From NCBI GenBank assembly GCA_951799425.1, contig OX637396.1:36696701-36760700 (forward strand): DNA of 64,000 nt, read 5' to 3'. The DNA comes from Ilex aquifolium (lineage: Eukaryota > Streptophyta > Magnoliopsida > Aquifoliales > Aquifoliaceae). The notes beneath the pieces are model-generated. The model saw only the letters and a program-made list of their open reading frames with translations, had not been told where the DNA came from and searched no databases. Shown here piece after piece: positions 32,501 to 44,062 of this stretch. The first letter of the stretch is position 1. The number at the start of each line of letters is the position of its first letter. A program made the position numbers and the translations under genes.

Positions 32501-35500
32501 TTTTCAACGGTCAAACATTCTAGTTGTGCAAGCTTCGTCTATGGCGTTAAAAAGATTTTATTTTCTTATCTGAATGGCATAGTTTAGTTTTTTCTCATAT
32601 GTAATTAGCATCTAATGGAAAAGTCTCTTATGTTATTATTTTTTCATTTCCAGGTGAACCTAGCATGGCAGCAGGTGCAGATCCTATAACAATGATGGAA
32701 TTTTACATGAAGAAGGCTGCACAAGAAGAAAGGAGGAGACAACCCAGACAGTCAAAAGATGAGATGCCTCCACCTGCTTCCCTCCAAGGTTTATATCTCC
32801 TATCCTGTTTGCGCTTAGACTCTGTTTCTGTGAGACATTTCTGCACGAACTTTATACATTTCTAATTGTTTCTACAACAAATCTTATTCAAGTAAAATTT
32901 TCTCTTGTATAACAAATATGCCTCACATTTTCTCATTCTATGGCATTACAGCAGGTCTTGCAAAAAAAGGTCATCACATGGGTGATTACATACCACCAGA
33001 AGAGCTCGAGAAGTTCTTGGCTACATGTAATGATGTGGCTGCACAGAAAGCTGCCATGGAGGCAGCGGAAAGGGCAAAAATCCAGGCTGATAATATTGGG
33101 CACAGACTTTTGTCCAAAATGGGTTGGAAAGAAGGTGCTCTCTCTCTCTCTCTTTCTCGATTTTCCTTGAATTATATTTCCTGAAGAATTATATTGTGTT
33201 CTAAATTTATTGGCGTCAATCATGTATTTTTTTTTTTTGATCAGAATCATGTAGTTCATTTATCAGCATTTCCATTATAACACTAACTTGGCATAGCAAT
33301 CCTGTAGATTAATCCTTATGCGTTGTTGAAAATACTGTTCCCTCTCCACATCCTCCCATCTCTGCCCTTTCCTTTGGGGAGGAATCATGTCTTTTTAAAA
33401 CTGATCGTTTGACAAGTAACACAAAGCAATATCTAATTCTAGTTTGTATCTGGTCTCACCGGTTTGTGACAATGCAGTTGACTACTTTTGCATGTTTTTG
33501 GTCAAGTGACCTTGGGGTTCCTTGCAAATATGCATGCACTCAGATAATGTCTACATAACGGGTTGAAGAGCCAACATTTTGAGTGAAGTATTGTAAGGTT
33601 TGGGATTTGTGATTCTTAAAGGATGGGTTTTACTTGCTGCCTGATGTGTGACCTAAACTTTTGCCTTAAATACCGTCCTCGAGTATAGAGACGTTCTAGG
33701 TGGCATAGCATGTGATTGTGCAACTTGTCTTTGGATATTGATGACCTGTGAACTGGATTGAGCTACACCTAGAAGTTTATAATGGTAGTGTTATAAAGCT
33801 AGCAAATAATTTAGATGCAAATAACTAATTTCAGAAAACAAATAGAGAGAATACTGAGAAAGAGATTTTCTATCTGTTTCTTGCGTATTCATTTCATTCA
33901 GCTGAGTATGCCTTCTATAGGCAAAGTTTTAAACTTTTCAACATTGTAAGTAGAGTAAGAAGATAATTGAGTAAATGTAAATAGGAGCAATGGACATCCA
34001 CCCATATACCAATGTTTTTAACACTCTCCCTTAGATGACCACTATACTAAGATAGTGTTGGACTCATGAATGTTGTCTCATTAAAAACTTGCCAGCAAAA
34101 CTTAGTGGGATAAAAGCTGGATGAACGAAAAGGGTATAGCGTGCAAATTGTCCAGGTGGGATCCTAAGCACTGTCTTGTTAAAAAAAACCTTGTTGAGTA
34201 AAACCCATTGGAAAAAAACCTTAGCGAAGGAAAAAAGTGTACATGTTTCTCCCTGTTGAATACATCCGATCAAAATGATAATTGTTCAGCTTAATAGATC
34301 TTTGAGACGATGCATTTCGATTTGATTCACCAATTTCTGGAATGTAGTCGGTGGGAGAGTTTTAGTGAACAAATTTGTCAGATTTTTAATCGAACGAATT
34401 TGCTGAACATTACTATCACCATTCTTCTCCAGCTCATGGTTGTAAAAGAACTTTAATGATATATGTTTTATTTTGTTGCCTTTGATATATCCTTCCTTGA
34501 GTTGTGTGATACGAGCTGTAATGTCCTTGTATAATATTGTTGGAATACCTTTGATTGAAGGTAGTCCACTTTGTTCTTGAATATATTTGATCATTGATCT
34601 TAGCCGTATACATTTTCGACTTGCTTCATGGATGATTAATATTTCAGAGTGATTGGATGATGTAACAATCATTGTTTGCTTAATCGATTTTCATGATATG
34701 ACCGTACCACCATAAGTAAACACACATCCAGTTTGTGATTGAGTCTTGTGTGGATTATAAAGATAACGACATTTTCATATCCAATTAACTGCGTAATGTG
34801 GTCATTCGTATAGAATAACCTCATGTCCACTGTCCCACGGAGATACCACAATACATACTTAATCTCATTCCAATGCCTTCGAGTTGGTTAGAAGAATTGT
34901 TCAATGTAATTTGCAGATGGTCAGAGCACAGGAAGGTAGAAACAGAGCACGCTATGAGGGGCAAAAGGGTGGGAACTATGACCGAGGTTTAACAAATGAA
35001 AATGATCTAATTGTTGCAGGGGGTTGGAATCGAGCAGTGATGTGTTAGAGAGCATTTTTGATTCGTGGTATGATATAAGATGCTCTTTGACTTACAAGCT
35101 AGATTTTGATGTGAGTCTTCTTCCTTTCCAAGTTGATAGTGCAATTATGTTCTGTGAAACTACAGTTCATGTTGATGAGATTTGTGCGTGGGAGAGATGC
35201 CAATTAGAAGGTCATTTTCTTGTTAAATTTCGGAGGTGGAAATCAGATTCAAATTCGATCCAGACAAGAGTTTCGTTTTTAGGGGGGTGGATAGGGATTG
35301 CCTTTTCATCTTTTGGAAACATGAGATTTAAAAAAAAAATAGTGATTGTTGTGGTGGATTTGTTGAAGTTGATGCCTTCGGGAATTTATTCCAGTGTCTT
35401 TGGATATTGAATTTGAAGGCAAGATGTATCAGGTCAAGGTCACAATTCTATCAAGGCTATGATGGGGTAATGGCGGTTATGTTCAAAATAGAAGAACATC

Positions 35501-38500
35501 AGTAAAGTTTATAGAGATTTCATGCACTGAGCAAAAGGTTGAAGATGATAAATTAGATCCATAGGGTACATGTGTAATACATAACACTATGGGTGTACAG
35601 AAGGTTGGTGAACCAAAGGGCAATGAAAAAAGTCATGCAGTAGAATTAAATTGGCAATTGGAGTATTCTAGGCCAAGATTAATGGTAGCTAATCTTATCA
35701 TTAATGCTGATTATTCCCAAGATAATGGAGTTTTTAGGAAGGGTTTTGAATTTCAAAAAAAAGATCACGGAGAGGTTAGTTCGGAAGTGCAATTAAGTTA
35801 GAAGATGGTTTTGGGGATGAAAACGAAAATGGGCATGGGCTGGACATTATTCAAGCCCAAAAATTGATTAGTAGTGATCTTGGGCCACAAAACAAAACTG
35901 ACAGTATTACCAGCTGACTAGAATTGGGCCTTTTTAAAAAAAGCCCATGGAGCACTTTCAGCGTATAAGTATTTTGTGTTTGGATAAAAACCCAACTGCT
36001 TTCATTAGGCATCAGTTGCTATCCTCAAAACCTTTGTGCTTCAATGATCAGGATGCTAGGGCTTAGATGAAACTGGGGTTGGGAAAGGACTCCAAGTGTT
36101 CGACGGGCAAGATTTCACGGAGGGAATCCAAAAAAAGGCTTCGAGTACTCATCAGGATACAATTGCCCAAGAGTTCGATGCTGAAATGAAAGAGTTTGTG
36201 GAGGAAAATGAAGGTTTACTGACTTTTGAGTTTTGCAAGAAGAACGATCAGGTGGAAAGCTTTGATTATAATGTTGTCCTCTTCGCCTCAGAGGATAATT
36301 TTAGATAAGAGGAAGAGATGGATGGAAGTGCGAGTGATGCAATACAAGATTCTAAAGATGAGGTTAATGTGGTGGAGAATTTATTTGTGAAGTTTGAAGC
36401 TGGATCAGTTGCGACTTTGTCCTCTTCGCCTTAAAGGATAATTTTAGAGAAGAGGAAGAGATGGATGGAAGTGCGAGTGATGCAATACAAGATTCTGAAG
36501 ATGAGGTTAATGTGGCAGAAACAATATTGATACGGGAATTTATTGTGTGGAGTGTGAAGGTGGATTAGTTGCGGTTTTTTCACATGTATTTACTGAACCC
36601 AATGCAACATTTCGTAAGCTTCTCCTTATATTTTTCATTTCTTGCCTAAAGAATCTTCTCATTGTGGGCCTCTCAATTCTAGGGGGAATGGGTTTCAGTA
36701 TTCTGGTAGGAGGGAGTTTGGTTGTCATTCTTTTGTTAGCCCTACTTTAAAATCGAAAAATCTTGGTGGTCAATTTCTTTAGGGTGAGGATGGGGATCTT
36801 GAGGAATCTCAGAGGAGTGATCCCGATATAGGTATAGGGAAAGATGTAGTTATTTTTGATAATGGAATAGCTCTTGAGGAAAGGGTGGTGGATGGAAATC
36901 TGGAGTTCACGGGCTTTGATTGGTCTCCTGAAGACAGTAAGGCTATGATTTTGGAAAATGAGAGAACATTTAACACAAAGGAAGTGATTGAAGGGGACTA
37001 TTTGGTTGATGAAGCAAGTTGGATTAGATTGAGATGTTTTTTGGCTAGAATGGATCTCTCTCTAGTCCCAACTAGAAAATAAGGAAGAAATAAAAAAATA
37101 GTAACTAGGGTGAGTTATGAGGGGAAGAATGTTAGGAGAGAGGTGAGGGGAGATTTAGTTGTTTTATAAAAATTGTGAGTTTGAATGTTCGAGGGGTAGG
37201 AAATAAATAGAAAAGAAGCTCCATTAAAGAAGTAGTGATCAACGCAAAGCCAGATATTGTAGTGTTACAAGAAGAGACTAAGAGGGAGGTAGTGGATAGA
37301 AAAATTGTGTCTAGATTTTGGAGAGTTAGATTTAAGGATTGAGCTTTTTAACCCTCATGTGGTAGGTGTCAGGGTTGTGTCTGCTTTAGAATTGTGGTGG
37401 GGGAGTTTACTCTCTCTATTCGCTTTAGAATGAAGGATGGACTTGAGTGGTGGTTTTCGGCGGTGTATGGTCCTGTTTGCTCTTGGATAGGAAGAAATTT
37501 CTGGGAAGAGTTGGCAGGTTTGTATGACTTATGTGGTCCTAGATGGTGTTTGGGGGGTGATTTTAATGTGAACATCAGGGGGAAGAAGAACCAGCAGTAC
37601 TCGTGATTTTAATGAATTGATTAAGGAAACTAGGTTAGTGATCGACCTTTAGGTAATGCATCATATACCTGGACCCAATATGAAGAAAAATCTAGTTTGT
37701 TATAGGCTTAATAGATTTTTATTCTCTGAAGCCTGGGAGGAGTGTTTCCCTGATGTGAGACAAAAGGCTTTAGTTAGAGTAGTGTCGGATCACTTTTCCA
37801 TTGTTCTAGATTTGAGTGCAGAGTGCTTTTAAGTGGGGTTCAGTTCTTTTTAGGTTTGAGAATATGTGGTTGGAGCATCATCGTTTTAAGCAGAAATTCA
37901 AGAGTTGGTGGTAAGAAGATGAGATCCAGGGATGGGAGGAGGATTTTAAGTTTATATAAAGAAATTAGAAAATGTGAAGCAAAAGTTCAAGGTTTGGAAT
38001 AAAGAGGGGTTTGGTGATGTTAGGCTGGAAAAAAGTAATTATAATGCATCCTATTTCAGAGCTTGATAGGTTGGATGTGTTAGGGGAATTAAATGCTAGT
38101 TTACGAAAATAGAGGTTGGAGTTAAAAAATAAGTTTGAGCAGGTGGTGTTTAAAGAGGTGATAAGTTGGAGGCAAAAGGTTAAGGTAACATGGGTTAAGG
38201 AGAGGGTGATAACAACTCAAAAGTTTTTTCATAGAATTGCAAATGGCAGAAGGAAGAGGAACTTAATAAGTAAACTTAAGATTGACGATGGTATGATGCT
38301 GGAAGAGGAAAGGTCTATTGAGGAGGAATTCATAAAGTATTTTAAAGCTCTTTATTACTTTATACTGCTCAAGAAGGAATGAGGCCGATTTTGTTAGGGT
38401 TGGAGTAGAGTTGCATTGGGAGGGAGAAAACAAGTTGGTTAGAGAGACCGTTTGAGGAGATAGAAGTGAGAGAGGTTGTGTTTGAGTATAGTATAGATAA

Positions 38501-41500
38501 GTCTCTTAGACCCGATGATTTTTCGTTGGTTTTGTTTCAAGATTGTTGGTCTATGGTTAAAGATGATTTAATGAAGGTGTTTTGTGAATTTTTTAGGAAT
38601 GATGTGGTGAATGTGAACATTGATGCTACTTTCATTTGCTTGATTTCCAAAAAACAGAATTCTTTGAAAATTGGTGATTTTAGACCTATTAGTTTAGTTA
38701 CTACTTTGTACAAGATTCTAGCAGAAGTGTTGTCCATTAGATTAAGGGGGGTTATGGGGGGATATTGTTTCTAGAAGTCAGAGTGCTTTTGTTATGGGCA
38801 GACAAATTTTGGTAGTGTTTTGGTGGCCAATGAAGTGGTTGAAGAATATAGAGTCAAAGGTAAAGAAGGGTGGTTTTTGAAATCGACTTTGAAAAAACAT
38901 ATGTTCATGTGGATTGGGGGTTTTTGGATTTTATTCTTAAAAGTTAAAAGTCTTTGGGAATAGATGAAGAAGATGGGTTAGGGGATGCTTATCTTCCACA
39001 AACTTTTCGGTAATTGTAAATGGCAAACCAAGGGGAAGATTTAATGCATCTCGGGGCCTGAGACAGGGAGATCCACTTTCTCCTTTCTTTTTTACCTTAG
39101 TGGTCGATGGTTTAAGTTGATTGGTGGATAGAAGATTGGAGTATAATTTAGTGGAGCGTTTCATAGTAGGAAATGATAGGATTAATGTTTCTTATCTTCA
39201 GTTCGCGGATGACTCTATTTTTTTCTTATCAAGGGATGAGCTTAATTTTTGGATTTGGTGAGTAATGTTAGGACTTTTAGTTTGGTATCAAGTTTGCAGG
39301 TGAATGTGTCCAAGAGTCTTGTTGCAGGTATTAATGTTTCAAGGAACAAAATAGAGGGGGTTGTTTAGGGGATTAGGTTATGAAGTGGTTGAATGGCCTT
39401 TAAAGTATCTAGGTCTTCCATGGGGAGGTAGTCCTTTATCTCTTAATTTTTGGAATCCAGTGGTGGAACGAGTTTAAAAAAAGATTAGATAGTTGTAAGG
39501 AGGGTTGTTTGTCTAGGGGAGGGAGACTTACTTTGATCTAAGCAGTTTTGGGTAGTATTCCTATTTATTTTATGTCCATTTTTAAGATCCCTAAGAAAGT
39601 GGTTAAGATTCTGAAGAAGAAGATGAGAGATTTTTTATGGGAAGGTAGTGGGGAAGGGAAGAAAAATCATCTCATTATAAAAGTATTTCTTAAGGTTTGG
39701 ATATTTTGGAAAGTATGTTAGAATGACGGTTGGGAATGGGAAAATAATTCATTTTTGGGAGGATTATTGGATTGGTAAGTCTTCTCTTGATTTTATGTTT
39801 TCTAGACTTTTTAGATTGACTAGGTTTCATAATAATCCGGTGGCTAGGGTTTATAGTTCGTCTTATTCCTTGTTTGGGGGTTGGGGTGGTTGGGGTAGAA
39901 CTTCAATTTCTTTCGTAATCTAAATGATCAGGATATCTTGGAGTATTCTTCATCTCTTTTATTGCTTGATCCAGTCTCTTTGGTTCCGTCAGTTAGTGAT
40001 AAAACGTTGTGGTCTCTAGATTCATCTGGACATTTCTCCGGTCGCTCTTGCTTTGAATGTTTAATGATGAGTCTAATGATGCTACTTTGAACCACACTTG
40101 TTGATTTGGAAGACAAGAGTGTCAGTTAAGGTGCAGGTGCTTACTTGGATTATTGCTTATGGTAAGGTAAATACTTGTGATTTGTTACAAAAGAAGAGGC
40201 CTAACACTTATATTCCCCACAATGATGTGTTTTGTGCAAGCAAAGTAGTGAAAGTGTTGACCATTTGTTCCTTCATTGTCTTATTACTATTTTCTTGTCG
40301 CACAAACTCTTGAAGGAAGCGGATTTGATATGGGTTATGCCTCACTATTGTGCTTTTCTTTTGGTAATGCAATTGGATGGTTTTGGTAAAGGGAAAAAAA
40401 GTTTAACATTATGAAACTATGTGGTTTTGGCCATTTTTTGGATGGTATGGATAAAAGGAATCATAAAATTTTTGAAGGACTGGAGGAGGGAAAAAAATTG
40501 TTGTAGGATAGAGTGAAGTTTCTGGCATCTTTATGAGCGATTATTACTAAAGAGTTTCGAGATATGTTTCTTTCATTTCTCCAACACAAACTACAAAGCT
40601 GCTTGTATTCCTTAATTTTGTTTGGTTTTATTTGTCTTATTTTACTCTTTAAGGTGGATTCCTTATCCACTATTTATGTACACTTACTATGTTTCTTTCA
40701 ATGAAATGAAAGTGTTGTTTCTTATAAAAAAAAAATGTAAATAGTAGCAGTGGGCACCCATGTGCCAATGTTTTCAACACTCTCATTTGGATGACCATTA
40801 TACTAAGATAGTGTTGGACTCATGAATGCTGTCTCATTACAAACAGATGGTACATAAGTTAAAGAAAGCCTGTTTTTTACATCTGTGTGAACTGCAGGTG
40901 AGGGTCTGGGGAGCTCCAGAAATGGTATTGCAGATCCAATAATGGCGGGTAATGTGAAAAAAGACCACTTGGGGGTTGGCGCTCACCAGCCTGGAGAGGT
41001 AACTCCTGATGATGATATATACGAGCAGTACAAGAAGCGGATGATGCTTGGCTACCGCTTCAGACCAAATCCTCTGGTATAAAGCTGTCCTTTGTTTTGT
41101 ATATATCCATTTTGTCGTCATAATAAATCAACTAACATTCTTTAACATATTCCTCGAGTATAAAAATAATTTTGATCATTAAACATTATATTCATGGATC
41201 AAAATTTCGTTTCGAAACTCTCGAAATGTCTGAAATATTTTCGTTTTCAAAGAGACTGAAATGAATCAGTGATAGAATCAAAATTCTAATATTTCGAGGT
41301 GTTCCATAATGTTTCGAGATGTTTTGTAATATTTCAATGGGAAAATCCCATTTTGCTCCTTAAAAAATACAAAAAATTTCAGTTTGTCTCTCGAATGATT
41401 AATTATCCTACATTGTCCTCTCAAAGAAATAAAAATGTTGCAATGTGGTCCAAAATGTTTTTATTGCAACATTTTTGGAAGCGCAACGTTTTTGGACCAC

Positions 41501-41887
41501 ATTGTAACATTTTTATTTCTTTGAGGGGCAATATGGGAAAATTAAGCATTCGGGGGGAGAAAATTGAGAATTTTGTATCTTGTAAGGGGCAAAATGAAAA
41601 TTTTCCTATTTCAATGCATTTGTATAATTGTTTTGAAATGTTTTAAGGTATTTCAAGATACTTTCGTATATTTCGACCAATGTTTAGGAAAAATAATTCT
41701 TACATTTTTTTTTTTTTTTTTTCATTCTGTTTTTAAAACGGATCAACACGTTTCCCTTTCTTATGTGACCGAAACAATGCACCTAACAAAATTTTGATCC
41801 TTGATTATAGTGAATATCGTTCCTAAGGTCTTATTCTCCTCCGTTGTTTTCTCTTCACAGAACAATCCTCGGAAATCATACTATTGA
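26554..41887 (+). CDS. SURP and G-patch domain protein (SUGP1-like)
   Basis: Eight coding exons: 26554-26965, 27967-28093, 29700-29806, 30640-30798, 32654-32788, 32952-33134, 40898-41076 and 41861-41887, all GT-AG and in frame, giving about 442 aa. A conserved start ([20 protein letters not shown]) is followed by an acidic (Asp-Glu)n stretch near 95-106 and a basic PTKRQKL. The SURP module (about 143-200) includes [10 protein letters not shown] and [11 protein letters not shown]. Next come [17 protein letters not shown] (exon 5) and GHHMGDYIP, then a G-patch (about 360-405: [18 protein letters not shown]). It ends [16 protein letters not shown] modules bind SF1-type partners; G-patches recruit DEAH helicases. 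The human relative SUGP1 acts in branch-site recognition, so a nuclear spliceosomal role is likely here. Intron 6 is 7.76 kb because of retrotransposons. The gene looks intact. Confidence 0.92.
31320..32150. other. Unassigned, less AT-rich intronic segment
   Basis: Within intron 4 of the SURP/G-patch gene, about 0.8 kb is noticeably richer in G+C and homopolymer-poor. Open frames exist on both strands (minus 31328-31516; plus 31475-31690 and 31799-32128), but I recognise no domain and they do not join into one frame. It may be a decayed transposon coding region or a processed fragment. No terminal repeats were found. Confidence 0.3.
33789..34023 (-). repeat. Ty1/copia 3' LTR
   Basis: A 235-bp LTR. 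On the minus strand it starts TGTTAAAAACATTGG at 34023 and ends CTTTATAACA at 33789, so TGTTA...TAACA are its inverted tips. Just 5' of it on that strand is AAGGGAGAG, a good polypurine tract, and upstream of that the copia RNase H remnant. I found no clean 5-bp target duplication on the far side. Confidence 0.75.
34024..34890 (-). pseudogene. Ty1/copia RNase H remnant
   Basis: Minus-strand open frames at 34672-34286 and 34851-34669 show the C-terminal end of a copia polyprotein: [12 protein letters not shown], then after a frameshift [34 protein letters not shown] and [17 protein letters not shown]. This is the RNase H domain and tail of a Tork/Tnt1-like copia element. Everything upstream (reverse transcriptase, integrase, gag) is missing, because an L1 begins here. 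It lies antisense within intron 6 of the host gene. Confidence 0.8.
34900..40735 (+). mobile_element. Decayed, nearly full-length L1 LINE
   Basis: A 5.8-kb L1, broken by many stops and frameshifts, in the same orientation as the host gene. In order: an ORF1-like part (about 35024-36308) with [15 protein letters not shown]; an endonuclease (37160-37610: [44 protein letters not shown]); a reverse transcriptase (38116-39260) with [20 protein letters not shown] and the catalytic FADD (about 39206); and a C-terminal zf-RVT-like region (about 39720-40420). It ends with a T-rich 3' region and a poly(A) tail at 40726-40735. The exact 5' end is uncertain. It lies in intron 6 of the SURP/G-patch gene, between copia fragments. 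Confidence 0.85.
40736..40850 (-). repeat. Second copia LTR/polypurine junction fragment
   Basis: About 110 bp immediately after the L1 poly(A) tail is similar to 33974-34085: the LTR edge (ATGTAAATAGTAGCAGTGG, ending CAATGTTTTCAACA) followed by the polypurine region and the sequence around GATAGTGTTGGACTCATGAA. It therefore repeats the LTR/internal junction of the copia element on the left of the L1, in the same orientation. The remainder of intron 6 to the acceptor at 40897 is ordinary. Confidence 0.65.
41194..41803. mobile_element. MITE with ATCAAAATTT ends in last intron
   Basis: The left end ATGGATCAAAATTTCG and the right end AAAATTTTGATCCTT are inverted repeats. Between them are many CGAAATATTTCG-type pieces. 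A related element lies at 45088-45398. A foldback MULE is nested inside it. The target duplication is unclear, so the superfamily is not assigned. It lies in intron 7 of the SURP/G-patch gene. Confidence 0.5.
41340..41606. mobile_element. Foldback MULE-type MITE, 10-bp duplication
   Basis: A 267-bp near-perfect foldback: the left arm starts GGGAAAATCCCATTTTGC and runs about 120 bp to CAATGTGGTCCAAAA; the right arm is its imperfect inverse. TATTTCAATG flanks it at 41330-41339 and 41607-41616. In RNA this would form a long hairpin within the last intron of the SURP/G-patch gene. Confidence 0.8.
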
Positions 41888-42516
41888 GGAATTTTTGGAT
41901 GTTAGTCTTCTACTTCTCTGGTCTGCATCTTCTAAATAACTAGAGGTTGAACTTGCCAGTGTGTTGGAGCTACTGTAATCTTTTTTCTCGTGTTGCACAG
42001 AACACTTGTTTTTCGACACGTCCTTTTTCGGATTGATGTAATGCCACAATATTTCATTGCCCTACGTTTTATCTACTATTATAAATCCGATTTTGTGTAG
42101 AGTTTGCAAGAGGAATTTCCATGTTCCCAAGCAAAAAATTGTTTCCTTGATGCTTATACAGGTTCTTTTTTTTTTGTTGTTTAAGCTAATTAAATTTTGG
42201 GTGAAAATTTACGGTACTGTGCCTCGAAAATTTATAATTTTTGTGGGTGTTTTTACTACTTTTAAGGATTATTTTACAACAAAAATTTTTACTACTTTTG
42301 ATGTCGTATTACAATTTTTATTATTCAAGTTATAACTTTTGTAGGTCATTTATAACTTTTATGGATTACTTGGGATCGATCCCAAAATTTTTAGGATCAC
42401 AATCTCAAGTAGTCACAAAAGTTGTCAATAACTCATAAAAATTATAATGACCCTCAAACTTTATAAAAAATAACTACAAAATTTGTAATGGTGGTATGGG
42501 ACTATTTTTTTTTTTG
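41888..42516. other. 3' flank of SURP/G-patch gene
   Basis: This probably includes the 3' untranslated region of the SURP/G-patch gene up to about 42100 or a little beyond. Beyond that the sequence is AT-rich with no convincing gene. Open frames at 42057-42335 and 42241-42438 are low-complexity and not supported. Confidence 0.45.
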
Positions 42517-43466
42517 GGAAAATTTCAGCCACATTCCTCCTAGTTTACTATATCTTCAAGGACATCCCCTCTACGATCAAAAACATCACTGACACCCTGT
42601 ATAGTTTATATTTAAACATCACTAACACCCCTTACCATTAAACTACCATTTCTAACAAAAAAAAATTAATCTAAAATATCAAAAATGCCCCTACATAAAT
42701 CTCAAATAATTTTTCTACATAAAATTTTATTAAAATTCGAGCCGATTAAAATTTAGTTTTCTACATATTAAAATTTGAACAAATTAAAATTCGATTGAAG
42801 CTAAATAAATTTTAATTTTTTTAACGTATTAAAATTTATTTTTTACATATTAAAATTTGAGTCGATTTGAACTCTACCCGAATTGTTAGCGCCGATTAAA
42901 ATTCACTCGATCAAAATTTATATTTTTTTTACTTATTAAAATTCGTGTCAATTAAAATTCGATTTATTAAAATTTGAGTCAATTAAAATTTATATTTTTT
43001 ATGTATTTAATTTTGGGCTGATTAAAATTCAATACGAGTTGATTAAAATTTGATTTGAGTCAATTAAAAATATTTTTTAATTGGCTAAAATAGAATTTAA
43101 TTAGCCCAAATTTTAATACATAAAAAATATAATTTTTAATTGGTTCAAATTTTAATATGTAAAAAAATAAATTTTAATTAGCTTGAATTGAATTTTAATT
43201 CACTCAAATTTTAATACGTAAAAAAAATTAGAAAATAGAGGAGGTCTCATTGAAGATATACTTATCTAGAGGGGGTCTCATTGAAGATATACTTACCTAG
43301 AGGGGGTGTGGATGAAGTTTGTCCTCAAATATATCATGGACAATTTAATAAAATTACATTCTAGTTAATATTTTTAATCTGACAGGGGTGTCACTGAAGA
43401 TTCAGAAAATAGAGGGGGTGTCCTTGAAGATTTGGTAAACTAGAGAGGGTGTGGTTGAAATTTTTC
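42517..43466 (-). mobile_element. MULE-like MITE, copy B (inverted)
   Basis: About 950 bp, the same family as 22855-23780 but inverted: here the tandem CTAGAGGGGGT motif lies near the right TIR. TIRs begin GGAAAATTTCAGCCAC on the left and, reverse-complemented, GAAAAATTTCAACCAC on the right. It is flanked by T-runs, which hide the target duplication. The core has the same AATTTTAAT-type degenerate array. No coding. Confidence 0.75.
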
Positions 43467-43634
43467 TTTTTTTTTTTCGATACTATAAACTACTCCTTGA
43501 TTTCGATACGAGGTAGACCACAAAACTTGTAAATGTTCCTCAAATTTTGGGAAAAAACCAACACACAACTTGTAATGGTTGTAAGGTACCATTCTTTGTT
43601 TGTTTTTTTTTGGTACGGTGGACTTTATTACTTA

Positions 43635-44024
43635 GGGCCCGTTTGGTAACAGACAGTTTTTGTTTTTTTTCGTTTTTGTTTTCATTTTATGGTTAAAAAA
43701 AAAACAAAAATACGTTTGGTGATTGTTTTTATTTTTTTTTTAATATCCCCGTTTTAAAAACAAGGCTAAAATATGGAAACATTCAAAATGATGTTTTTGA
43801 AAACATCCAAAAAAGAAACACGCGCAAAGTGTTAATGAGGTCTTGGCTTCGATCTTCCATAGCAACAAAAATCATCCCTTTTTTTGCTTGGGTATAAAAA
43901 GCCAATTTCTTCCACCTCTCTCTGTCGTCTCTTTCTTCCCTCTCTCTCTCTTTCTCTCTCTCTCTCTCGATGCCATCACCGAAGCCGAAGGATTGCTCCA
44001 TCGCAGGTCTCTCGACTCACTCAC

Positions 44025-44062
<38 letters not shown>

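Noticed and set aside
34915..35030. Possible extra exon (TTTGCAG followed by ATGGTCAGAGCACAGG)
   Set aside because: The G-patch reading frame joins perfectly from 33134 to 40898, and this segment leads straight into L1 sequence.
35589..36308. Consecutive 70-aa frames as small genes
   Set aside because: They are remnants of the broken L1 ORF1 region between stops and frameshifts.
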